6,142 nucleotides of DNA from an uncultured Eubacteriales bacterium (GCA_902782895.1 CACZPA010000226.1:1-6142), one strand, 5' to 3'; shown: positions 1 to 5,670, counted from the stretch's first letter. The notes: generated from the sequence alone by a model not told the origin. Program-made: numbers and translations.

Positions 1-680
1 GACATGCCAAGACCGTTAAGGTTCAGAAGGAGAACACCATCATCGTTGACGGTATGGGCGATCCGGAAATGATCAAGAGCCGTGAGGCACAGATCCGTCA
101 GCAGATCGCTGACACCACTTCCGATTTTGACCGTGAGAAGCTGCAGGAGCGTCTGGCAAAGCTGGCCGGCGGTGTTGCGGTAATCAAGGTCGGCGCTGCT
201 TCCGAGGCAGAGATGAAAGAGAAGAAGCTCCGCATGGAGGATGCTCTGGCGGCTACCAAGGCTGCTGTTGAGGAAGGTATCGTCTGCGGCGGCGGAAGCG
301 CTTATATCCACGCGATCAAGGCTACCGAGGCTGTTGCGGATACGCTTGAAGGCGATGAGAAGACAGGTGCCCGCATTATCGTTAAGGCTCTGGAAGCTCC
401 GATCCGCCAGATCGTCGAGAACGCCGGCGTTGAGGGATCCGTTGTTGTCAACAAGCTGAAGGAAGCTCCTACCGGCACCGGATACAACGCTCTGACCGAC
501 GAATATGTCGATATGGTCGCAGCCGGTATCATCGATCCTGTTAAGGTTACGAGAAGCGCTCTGCAGAACGCTACTTCTGTCGCGGCTACCCTGCTGACGA
601 CCGAAGCGGTCGTTGCTGACATCCCCGAGCCCACACCGGCAGCTCCGGCCGCTGGCGCAGGCATGGGCGGAATGATGTAA
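1..680 (+). CDS. groEL: Chaperonin GroEL (Hsp60), 3' portion
   Basis: This is the large subunit of the cytosolic chaperonin, which folds proteins by ATP-driven cycles in a double-ring chamber capped by GroES. The reading frame is open from the window edge (first full codon at base 3), so the start lies upstream; about 225 residues are visible of roughly 540 usual for the family. Visible hallmarks are the apical-to-intermediate return segment with TSDFDREKLQERLAKLAGG and VAVIKVGA, the RMEDAL segment whose Asp (bases 240-242) matches the ATPase catalytic Asp398 of E. coli, the nucleotide-pocket glycines in VCGGG, and IIDPVKVTRSALQNA near the C-terminus. The protein ends in a short Gly/Met tail (GAGMGGMM), typical of GroEL. 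A groES gene would be expected upstream but is out of view, as is any CIRCE operator. Ala and Val codons are rich in GCT and GTT, unlike clpB, which fits a very highly expressed gene. Identity is essentially certain. Confidence 0.98.
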   Translation, partial: HAKTVKVQKENTIIVDGMGDPEMIKSREAQIRQQIADTTSDFDREKLQERLAKLAGGVAVIKVGAASEAEMKEKKLRMEDALAATKAAVEEGIVCGGGSAYIHAIKATEAVADTLEGDEKTGARIIVKALEAPIRQIVENAGVEGSVVVNKLKEAPTGTGYNALTDEYVDMVAAGIIDPVKVTRSALQNATSVAATLLTTEAVVADIPEPTPAAPAAGAGMGGMM

Positions 681-729
681 TTTCCGGCAGATCAAGCCAT
701 TCGTAACGATAGATTTATCACGAAAAGCA

Positions 730-757
730 GGCCTCTGCGGTTTCCGCAGGGGCCTTT
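730..757 (+). terminator. Hairpin terminator after groEL, possibly bidirectional
   Basis: Arm 730-740 (GGCCTCTGCGG) pairs with 744-754 (CCGCAGGGGCC) over 11 bp with one G-U wobble and a TTT loop, 49 bases after the groEL stop. The U tail on the + strand is short (TTTCTG). On the - strand the same stem is followed by TGCTTTTCG, so it could also end transcription of the convergent regulator gene. The descending arm is the first copy of the adjacent 26-bp tandem repeat. Confidence 0.75.
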
Positions 758-824
758 CTGTAACTCATTTCACAGGGGCCTTTCTATAGCTTATCTCGCA
801 GGGGCCTTTCTGTAGCAGATAAAC
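747..824. repeat. Three-unit 26-bp tandem repeat containing a terminator arm
   Basis: The 13-base core CAGGGGCCTTTCT occurs at 747-759, 773-785 and 799-811, spaced exactly 26 bases apart. The rest of each unit is more diverged: TGTAACTCATTTCA-like after copy 1, TATAGCTTATCTCG-like after copy 2, and copy 3 runs into the 3' end of the convergent gene. The first core is the descending arm and U tail of the groEL terminator; the other two could pair with the same ascending arm over 8 bp (GGCCTCTG with CAGGGGCC, one wobble). This looks like local slippage duplication of a terminator half. Confidence 0.85.
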
Positions 825-831
825 TGCCGGC

Positions 832-1596
832 TTATCTCTTCTTATAGAGAACGAGCTCCGGATCGGAAGCTTCGGCTCCGTATGTGCAGATCAGGATGAA
901 GTCCATGCTCGCAAGGACTCCGAAACACCGGTCTCCGCCGTATTCCGCTTCGAGCTGGGTGCCCAGATACGTGGTATTGTCGTCCAGAAATTTCGCACTC
1001 ACGCCGCCGGGCAGCCTGTAAGCCAGATTCACGTATTTCCCGACAAGCGCGTTCAGCTTTTCGACCAGCGGCATCCCCTCTATGTGCAGTTCATTGATCT
1101 CATCGATCAATTTCTGCTTGAAATCCTCAAACTGCCCGTGATCGCTGAGTTCTTCATACCGCTTCCAGTAGTCCAGTGTGGGCAGCACCTTTTTCAGATA
1201 CTCCCGCGCCTGCGCCTCGGTGAAATTCTCGTTTGCCATGTTGCCGACGCAGACGTCGATCAGATCGTCCATGTTGCTGTAGGTGTAGGTACCGTCCGCG
1301 TAGCACCATTTACAGTAATCTTCATTCAACGAACCATCCGCGTTATGGCCAATGATCGAATCCTCCAGCGGCATGCCGCAGCATTGGCAGATCAGCTGAC
1401 GGGGAGAGCCTAGCAGGGTGTTGATCGAGACGTCAAAAAGACGGGAAAGCAGCTTCAGCGCTTCTGTATTGGGGACGGTTTCACCGTTCTCCCAGCGGGA
1501 AACGGCCTGACGGGTCACATAGACTTTTTCGGCAAGATCGTCCTGGGAGAGACCGTTCTTGATCCTGAGTTCATGCAGTATATCTTTTGTTTCCAT
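832..1596 (-). CDS. XRE-family regulator with zinc ribbon (zf-ribbon_2 type)
   Basis: This 254-aa protein is a probable cytoplasmic DNA-binding regulator. Residues 5-61 form a Cro/C1-type helix-turn-helix, with LSQDDLAEKVYVTRQAVSRWENG holding the turn and recognition helix and VPNTEALKLLSRLFDVSINTLL following. Residues 68-145 match the putative zinc ribbon family zf-ribbon_2: metal ligands C70-x2-C73 (CQCCGMPL) and C95-x2-C98 (YCKWCYADG), then a helical part ending LPTLDYWKRY. C72 and C116 are additional cysteines. Residues 172-254 are a separate C-terminal module (EGMPLVEKLNALVGKYVNLAYRL to ELVLYKKR) that I recall from other Clostridia zinc-ribbon proteins but cannot name. The ATG follows a full GGAGGTGA ribosome site (1603-1610) by six bases. 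The gene is convergent with groEL. The zinc ribbon suggests metal or redox sensing, but the ligand and target genes are unknown. The HTH call is firm; the function is not. Confidence 0.9.
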   Translation of the reverse strand: METKDILHELRIKNGLSQDDLAEKVYVTRQAVSRWENGETVPNTEALKLLSRLFDVSINTLLGSPRQLICQCCGMPLEDSIIGHNADGSLNEDYCKWCYADGTYTYSNMDDLIDVCVGNMANENFTEAQAREYLKKVLPTLDYWKRYEELSDHGQFEDFKQKLIDEINELHIEGMPLVEKLNALVGKYVNLAYRLPGGVSAKFLDDNTTYLGTQLEAEYGGDRCFGVLASMDFILICTYGAEASDPELVLYKKR

Positions 1597-1619
1597 AGAT
1601 TGTCACCTCCATGCTTCGA

Positions 1620-1647
1620 TTGTAATACAGGAAGAGATATATTACAA
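1620..1647. promoter_or_regulatory. Perfect 8-bp inverted repeat, candidate autoregulatory operator
   Basis: TTGTAATA (1620-1627) and TATTACAA (1640-1647) are exact inverted copies with a 12-base spacer, so the arm centres are 20 bases apart, about two helical turns. One arm covers the proposed -10 and the other touches the -35 of the regulator gene. XRE-type proteins commonly bind such sites as dimers and repress their own genes; that this protein does so here is inference. Confidence 0.5.
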
Positions 1648-1651
1648 GCAA
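1622..1651 (-). promoter_or_regulatory. Probable promoter of the zinc-ribbon regulator gene
   Basis: Read on the - strand, TTGCTT (1646-1651) is separated by 18 bases from TATTAC (1622-1627), about 25 bases upstream of the ATG. Both hexamers are imperfect, so this would be a modest sigma-A promoter. It is credible mainly because of its position just upstream of a strong ribosome site and because the two arms of an inverted repeat sit on the -35 and -10 elements. Confidence 0.5.
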
Positions 1652-1691
1652 CACGCTGTTGCTTTTGCGGAATCCGGCCGGGCCAGAGCAT

Positions 1692-1724
1692 AAAAAAACG
1701 CCTCCTGTCTTATAACAGAAAGCG
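1692..1724 (-). terminator. Intrinsic terminator of the tRNA unit
   Basis: On the - strand, CGCTTTCTGT (1724-1715) pairs with ACAGGAGGCG (1708-1699) over 10 bp with two G-U pairs and a six-base loop, followed directly by seven T residues (1698-1692). It begins eight bases after the end of tRNA-Cys and lies between the tRNAs and the regulator gene, so it should separate the two same-strand units. Confidence 0.92.
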
Positions 1725-1731
1725 CTTGTAG

Positions 1732-1802
1732 AGGCGTCACCCAGACTTGAACTGGGGATAAAGGTTTTGCAGACCTCTGCCTTACCTCTTGGCTATGACG
1801 CC
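1732..1802 (-). tRNA. tRNA-Cys (anticodon GCA)
   Basis: The 71-base sequence folds fully: acceptor GGCGTCA/TGACGCC, a three-pair D stem GCC/GGC, anticodon stem GAGGT/ACCTT with loop CTGCAAA giving anticodon GCA, a four-base variable region, and T stem CCCAG/CTGGG with loop TTCAAGT. The discriminator base is U, as expected for cysteine tRNAs. CCA is not encoded (the next bases are CTA), so a CCA-adding enzyme must supply it. It is the second gene of a two-tRNA transcript, three bases after tRNA-Glu. Confidence 0.97.
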
Positions 1803-1805
1803 GGA

Positions 1806-1877
1806 TGACCCGTGGGAGAATTGAACTCCCGTTACCGCCGTGAAAGGGCGATGTCTTAACCTCTTGACCAACGGGCC
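1806..1877 (-). tRNA. tRNA-Glu (anticodon TTC)
   Basis: The 72-base sequence folds fully: acceptor GGCCCGT/ACGGGTC with one G-U pair, D stem GTC/GAC, anticodon stem TCGCC/GGCGG with loop CTTTCAC giving anticodon UUC, a four-base variable region TAAC, and T stem GGGAG/CTCCC with loop TTCAATT. The discriminator base is A and no CCA is encoded. It is the first gene of the transcript, with its 5' end about 14 bases after the predicted start site. Confidence 0.97.
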
Positions 1878-1897
1878 GGATAAATGAGAGCGTATCT

Positions 1898-1926
1898 ATA
1901 TTAGCATGAGAACGCGGCTTTGTCAA
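1898..1926 (-). promoter_or_regulatory. Sigma-A promoter of the tRNA-Glu/tRNA-Cys unit
   Basis: On the - strand a perfect TTGACA -35 (1921-1926) is separated by 17 bases from TAATAT (1898-1903). The predicted start near base 1891 leaves a short leader before tRNA-Glu. An AT-rich run (ATTTTTAA on the + strand, 1931-1938) lies just upstream and could act as an UP element. Near-consensus promoters of this kind are usual for stable RNA genes. Confidence 0.88.
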
Positions 1927-2016
1927 GCATATTTTTAAGGGAATCCGAGAATTCGTTGCGAATTTCCTAGGCAAAGACGTCAGATCATCAGATCGTCATA
2001 TTTTATTTACAAAATG

Positions 2017-2045
2017 TACATTGTCAATGTATTGCAAAAATACAT
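2017..2045. promoter_or_regulatory. Two overlapping palindromes, candidate operator of the 189-aa gene
   Basis: TACATTG-T-CAATGTA (2017-2031) is a perfect 7-bp palindrome around one base. Overlapping it, ATGTATT-N5-AATACAT (2027-2033 and 2039-2045) is a second perfect 7-bp inverted repeat that brackets the proposed -35. Further TACAT/ATGTA-like half-sites flank them (for example TGTACA at 2015-2020). The arrangement suggests binding of a dimeric repressor, possibly two dimers side by side. It matches neither CIRCE nor the CtsR heptad repeat, and I cannot name the regulator. Confidence 0.5.
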
Positions 2046-2060
2046 AAAACATCGTATAAT
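2032..2060 (+). promoter_or_regulatory. Sigma-A promoter of the 189-aa protein gene
   Basis: TTGCAA (2032-2037) and a consensus TATAAT (2055-2060) are 17 bases apart, in AT-rich DNA. The predicted start near 2067 leaves a leader of about 23 bases. It is divergent from the tRNA promoter; the two -35 elements are about 105 bases apart. Confidence 0.8.
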
Positions 2061-2089
2061 TTGCACATCGTAAGAAAGGGGGGAGCCAT

Positions 2090-2659
2090 ATGTATAAGTT
2101 CTTTCTGGAGTGCTTTCAGAAATATCTGAGCCTGTATTCCGCGGAATTCGCGGCGGATGAGCGGCTGCTGACATTGCTGGTTCCTCTGTACGGTCTGACG
2201 AACGGAACGACTTATGATAACTGGAAGCTGTCCAGTGATCTGCGATATTATGAAGCAAGCAATCTTGTCTATCGGATGCTGCATGATGAGGGACTGCCTG
2301 GTGAGCTGCGGGAGCTTGGAGCGGCGCTGCTGGTCAATGGCCGCGACGCAGTCCTTGCCGGTCCCGGGACTTTTGCCGAGGAGACGGTGCAGGGCCAGCT
2401 GAAGCTGATCTATGCCATGCTGACACGCGATCCGCTGCAGGATACTTCGCGCGAGGAGACAGCTGCGGAAACTGCTGAAGAACCGGCAGAATCGGCAGCG
2501 GAGGATGCGGCAGAAGAGCCGACGGCAGAGTTCGCTGCGGGATCGGCGGATAAGACGACGGATTCTGCAGTAGAACCAGAGGATGCCGCCGGCAATGCTT
2601 ATAGCGAAGAAGATGACGCTGTAGAGCTCGATATGGAAGGCACGGATCACAGAGAGTAA
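2090..2659 (+). CDS. Unrecognised 189-aa protein with acidic Ala/Glu-rich tail
   Basis: I do not recognise this protein. Residues 1-113 look like a compact, mainly helical domain with many aromatic residues (MYKFFLECFQKYLSLYS; YDNWKLSSDLRYYEASNLVYRML; QLKLIYAMLTR). Residues 114-189 are a low-complexity, probably disordered tail: by hand count 27 of 76 residues are Asp or Glu, about 17 are Ala, and only three are Lys or Arg. No signal peptide, membrane segment or catalytic motif is visible. The start follows a purine-rich site with six consecutive G residues (2078-2083) ending in GGAG four bases before ATG. The gene has its own promoter and terminator, so it is monocistronic although it lies just upstream of clpB in the same direction. 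An acidic tail could mediate protein interaction or nucleic-acid mimicry, but nothing here proves either. The gene is probably real; its function is unknown. Confidence 0.82.
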   Translation: MYKFFLECFQKYLSLYSAEFAADERLLTLLVPLYGLTNGTTYDNWKLSSDLRYYEASNLVYRMLHDEGLPGELRELGAALLVNGRDAVLAGPGTFAEETVQGQLKLIYAMLTRDPLQDTSREETAAETAEEPAESAAEDAAEEPTAEFAAGSADKTTDSAVEPEDAAGNAYSEEDDAVELDMEGTDHRE

Positions 2660-2664
2660 AGAAT

Positions 2665-2705
2665 ACCGCGGTTTGAGAAGCTGTAAAGCAGAACCGCGGT
2701 TTTTT
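2665..2705 (+). terminator. Intrinsic terminator after the 189-aa protein gene
   Basis: ACCGCGGTT (2665-2673) pairs exactly with AACCGCGGT (2692-2700) and six T residues follow (2700-2705). The 18-base interior can form a small CTG/CAG extension next to the outer stem, leaving a seven-base bulge. It lies five bases after the stop codon and separates this gene from clpB. Confidence 0.9.
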
Positions 2706-2745
2706 GTTACTTCAAATAATTTGCAAAATAAATTATATAACAGTA

Positions 2746-2774
2746 TTGACAAAATATGTGGACTATGCTATAGT
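2746..2774 (+). promoter_or_regulatory. Sigma-A promoter of clpB
   Basis: A perfect TTGACA (2746-2751) lies 17 bases from TATAGT (2769-2774), preceded by AT-rich DNA. The predicted start near 2781 gives a 40-base leader to the ATG at 2821. A small inverted repeat, ACTAT-GCT-ATAGT (2762-2774), covers the -10. No CIRCE element (TTAGCACTC-N9-GAGTGCTAA) or CtsR heptad repeat is visible here. Confidence 0.82.
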
Positions 2775-2820
2775 ATGATCAGCATCCAAGGTGGAACAGG
2801 ATGCGAGAGGAGGAAGTTCT

Positions 2821-5418
2821 ATGGAGAATAATTTTACCGTAAAAACGATGGAAGCAATCAAGGCTGCCCAGAGTGCCGCGGTTGAACATAATCATATGGA
2901 GATCGCGCCGGCGCATCTGCTGTACGCTTTGCTGACGCAGGAGGACAGTCTGATTGCGTCGCTGCTTGATCGTATGCAGATCGATACAGCAGGCTTAAAG
3001 CGCGGTGCGGAGGAAGCGCTGACAAGGATCAGCTCCGTAACAGGTCCAGGCCGGGAAGCGGGCAAGATCTATATTTCGCAGGAGACGGACCGTCTGATGA
3101 CGTCCGCCGGCAAGTACGCGAAGCAGATGAATGACGAGTATATTTCGGTCGAGCATCTTTTCCTTGCCATGCTCGACAGCCACGACTACGCGCTGCAGGA
3201 GCTTTTCCGCCGCTATAACGTCCGCAAGGACGCTTTTCTGAAGGTGCTGCAGGAGGTGCGGGGCAATACGCGCGTTACGAGCGATACACCCGAGGATACC
3301 TATGAAGCGCTGAAGAAATACGGCTCTGATCTGACGGCGATGGCAGCGGATCACAAGCTTGATCCGGTCATCGGGCGTGACGAGGAGATCCGGAACGTGA
3401 TCCGTATCCTGAGCCGTAAGACTAAGAACAATCCGGTTCTGATCGGTGAGCCGGGCGTCGGCAAAACAGCGATCGTAGAGGGCCTGGCCCAGCGGATCGT
3501 CCGCGGGGATGTGCCCGGCGGGCTTAAGGATAAGACGGTTTTCTCGCTTGATATGGGTGCGCTGATCGCCGGCGCGAAGTACCAGGGCGAGTTTGAGGAG
3601 CGGCTTAAATCCGTGCTGAACGAAGTCAAAAGCTCCGACGGCAGGATCCTGCTTTTCATCGATGAGCTGCATACGATTGTCGGCGCGGGCAAGACGCAGG
3701 GCGCCATGGACGCCGGCAATATCCTGAAACCGATGCTCGCGAGGGGCGAGCTGCATTGTATCGGTGCCACGACGCTGAATGAATACCGTCAATACATCGA
3801 GAAAGACGCTGCGCTGGAGAGGCGTTTCCAGCCCGTCATGGTTGAGGAGCCGTCGGTGGAGGACACGATTTCGATCCTGCGTGGCCTTAAGGAGCGGTAT
3901 GAAGTCTATCACGGCGTGAAGATTATGGACAACGCGCTGGTGGCAGCTGCGTCGCTTTCGGATCGCTATATTACGGACCGTTTCCTGCCGGACAAGGCTA
4001 TCGACCTCGTGGACGAAGCATGCGCGACGATCCGGACGGAGATGGATTCCATGCCGACCGAGATCGATGAGGTGCGCCGCAAGATCATGCGCCTGGAGAT
4101 CGAGCAGACAGCGCTGCGCAAGGAGACGGATACGCTTTCGCAGGAGCGGTTGGCCACGTTGACCGAGGAGCTCGAGAATCTGCGGGATCAGATGAAGAGC
4201 ATGCGGGCCCGTTATGAGCAGGAGAAGGACAGTATCGGCAAGGTGCAGCGCCTGCGCGAGGAGATCGAGCAGGTAAACGCCGAGATCGAGAAGGCGCAGC
4301 TTTCCTATGATCTGAACAAGGCCGCGGAGCTGAATTACGGCAGACTGCCGGCTCTGCAGAAGGAACTGGCGGAGGCCGAGGCCGCTTCCAGATCCGAAGA
4401 CGGCGGTAAGCATGAATTCATGCGGAACGCCGTGACAGAGGATGAGATCGCCGAGATCGTCGCTCGCTGGACGGGGATTCCGGTCTCCAAGCTGATGGAG
4501 ACGGAGCGCGCCAAGCTCCTGCATCTGCCGGAAGAGCTGCATAAGCGCGTGATCGGGCAGAATGAGGCTGTGGATAAGGTTTCGGAGACCGTGCTGCGGT
4601 CCCGCGCGGGGATCCAGGATCCGAACCGTCCGATCGGCTCGTTCCTTTTCCTGGGACCGACAGGCGTCGGCAAAACAGAGCTTGCGAAGACGCTCGCGGC
4701 GACGCTTTTCGACGACGAGAAGAACATGGTCCGGATCGATATGAGCGAGTATATGGAGAAATTCTCCGTATCCCGTCTGATCGGAGCGCCTCCGGGATAT
4801 GTCGGCTACGACGAAGGCGGTCAGCTGACCGAGGCCGTCCGGCGGCATCCCTACAGCGTGGTGCTTTTCGACGAGATCGAAAAGGCCCATCCGGATGTCT
4901 TCAATATCCTGCTGCAGGTGCTTGATGACGGCAGAATCACCGATTCGCAGGGGCATGTGGTCGATTTCAAGAACACGCTGATCATCCTGACGTCCAATCT
5001 GGGCTCACAGATTCTGCTCGACGGCATTGAGGGCGGCGAAATCGAGCCGGAGGCCCGCGAGCGTGTTTCCGAGCTGCTCAAGCAGACCTTCCGTCCGGAG
5101 TTCCTGAACCGCCTGGACGAGATCGTTTTCTTCAAGCCGCTGTCCCGCGATGAGATCCGCGGCATTGTGGATCTGATGATCACAGGGCTGTCCGACAGGC
5201 TTAAAGAGCAGCAGATGTCCATCACGATGACGGATGCCGCGCGCGACTATATCGTCACAAACGGCTACGATCCGATCTACGGAGCACGGCCGCTGCGGCG
5301 CTACATCCAAAGCCAGGTCGAGAACAAGGTCGCGAAGACGATCATTGAAGGCAAGATCCACGAAGGGACAGTCTTCACGGTCGACGCCGATGAAAACGGC
5401 CTGATCGTCCGGACGTAA
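2821..5418 (+). CDS. clpB: ClpB (Hsp104-type) protein disaggregase
   Basis: This 865-aa hexameric AAA+ ATPase extracts polypeptides from aggregates, normally with the DnaK system, and threads them through its central pore. Domains in order: N-terminal Clp domain (about 1-145); NBD1 (about 165-400) with Walker A GEPGVGKT (209-216), pore-loop Tyr254 (GAKYQG), Walker B FIDELH (Asp281, Glu282) and arginine fingers Arg334-Arg335; coiled-coil M domain (about 402-530); NBD2 with Walker A GPTGVGKT (612-619), pore-loop Tyr660 (GYVGY), Walker B LFDEIE (Asp684, Glu685) and sensor-2 GARPLRR (821-827). The long M domain and the absence of a ClpP-binding IGF/IGL loop separate it from ClpC, ClpA and ClpE. 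All key residues are intact and the length is normal (E. coli 857). I start at ATG 2821 because AGGAGG (2808-2813) lies seven bases upstream; the in-frame GTG at 2791 is only about 10 bases from the predicted transcript start and lacks a ribosome site. Confidence 0.97.
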   Translation: MENNFTVKTMEAIKAAQSAAVEHNHMEIAPAHLLYALLTQEDSLIASLLDRMQIDTAGLKRGAEEALTRISSVTGPGREAGKIYISQETDRLMTSAGKYAKQMNDEYISVEHLFLAMLDSHDYALQELFRRYNVRKDAFLKVLQEVRGNTRVTSDTPEDTYEALKKYGSDLTAMAADHKLDPVIGRDEEIRNVIRILSRKTKNNPVLIGEPGVGKTAIVEGLAQRIVRGDVPGGLKDKTVFSLDMGALIAGAKYQGEFEERLKSVLNEVKSSDGRILLFIDELHTIVGAGKTQGAMDAGNILKPMLARGELHCIGATTLNEYRQYIEKDAALERRFQPVMVEEPSVEDTISILRGLKERYEVYHGVKIMDNALVAAASLSDRYITDRFLPDKAIDLVDEACATIRTEMDSMPTEIDEVRRKIMRLEIEQTALRKETDTLSQERLATLTEELENLRDQMKSMRARYEQEKDSIGKVQRLREEIEQVNAEIEKAQLSYDLNKAAELNYGRLPALQKELAEAEAASRSEDGGKHEFMRNAVTEDEIAEIVARWTGIPVSKLMETERAKLLHLPEELHKRVIGQNEAVDKVSETVLRSRAGIQDPNRPIGSFLFLGPTGVGKTELAKTLAATLFDDEKNMVRIDMSEYMEKFSVSRLIGAPPGYVGYDEGGQLTEAVRRHPYSVVLFDEIEKAHPDVFNILLQVLDDGRITDSQGHVVDFKNTLIILTSNLGSQILLDGIEGGEIEPEARERVSELLKQTFRPEFLNRLDEIVFFKPLSRDEIRGIVDLMITGLSDRLKEQQMSITMTDAARDYIVTNGYDPIYGARPLRRYIQSQVENKVAKTIIEGKIHEGTVFTVDADENGLIVRT

Positions 5419-5435
5419 TCAACGCGGACGTGATC
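5406..5435 (+). repeat. 15-bp near-duplication across the clpB stop codon
   Basis: GGACGTAATC (5411-5420) is followed 15 bases later by GGACGTGATC (5426-5435). Because 15 is a multiple of three, the copy stays in frame: Arg-Thr-stop (TAA) is followed five codons later by Arg-Thr-stop (TGA). This leaves a second in-frame stop and suggests a small slippage duplication. Confidence 0.5.
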
Positions 5436-5516
5436 GGAGCCGGACCTGACGGGCGCTGGCCAGACCGGTTCGGACAAGGTCGGCATAGGCGCTGCAATTG
5501 AAAAAACTGTTCTAAG

Positions 5517-5555
5517 GGCTGTGAGAAAGAGCGATCTTTTTCACAGCCTGTTTTT
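5517..5555 (+). terminator. Intrinsic terminator of clpB
   Basis: A 14-bp stem (5517-5530 with 5535-5548, one G-U pair) is closed by a GCGA tetraloop, a stable GNRA type, and is followed by TGTTTTTG. It starts about 98 bases after the clpB stop and should end the transcript before the ABC gene. Confidence 0.93.
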
Positions 5556-5622
5556 GTGTGGCGGCGTTTACACCTGCCCTGAGCATTCATCCCGGAATCC
5601 GGACAGTTGAAGGAGGATCAGG

Positions 5623-5670
5623 ATGCTTCTGCGGCCCGATTCTCGACACTTCCCGCGGAATATGATATAA
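5623..5670 (+). other. Doubtful 15-codon ORF with a strong ribosome site
   Basis: AAGGAGGA (5610-5617) lies five bases before an ATG that opens a 15-codon frame (MLLRPDSRHFPRNMI) ending in TAA. The ribosome site is stronger than that of the ABC gene. However, no promoter is visible upstream, and the frame runs through the ABC gene promoter, so a transcript from that promoter would not contain it. It may be a remnant of a lost gene start or chance. Confidence 0.2.

Noticed and set aside
747..824. The 26-bp repeats as a small CRISPR array
   Set aside because: The repeats are contiguous with only 13 conserved bases, the remainder is half-diverged repeat and not unique spacers, and the first copy is a terminator arm.
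1642..1974. A 110-codon open frame on the - strand across the tRNA region
   Set aside because: It overlaps both fully folded tRNAs, their promoter and their terminator, so it cannot be a real coding sequence.
1950..1995. AATTCG-TTG-CGAATT hairpin (1950-1964) and the TCAGATCA/TCAGATCG pair (1980-1995)
   Set aside because: Both are short, lie away from promoter elements and have no T tract; they are too weak to call as a terminator, operator or repeat.
2024..2752. A 242-codon open frame on the - strand over the 189-aa gene
   Set aside because: It runs through the terminator and the promoters of the + strand genes, has a composition typical of antisense frames (Arg/Ile/Cys-rich), and lacks a ribosome site, whereas the + strand frame has promoter, ribosome site and terminator.
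2791..2820. GTG at 2791 as the clpB start, adding ten residues
   Set aside because: It has no ribosome site and sits about 10 bases from the predicted transcript start, and the extra residues include the translated ribosome site of the ATG at 2821.
2995..4956. A 653-codon open frame on the - strand inside clpB
   Set aside because: It lies wholly antisense to an intact ClpB with all catalytic motifs, its translation is Leu/Arg/His-rich without any recognisable domain, and it has no ribosome site. It is a codon-bias shadow.
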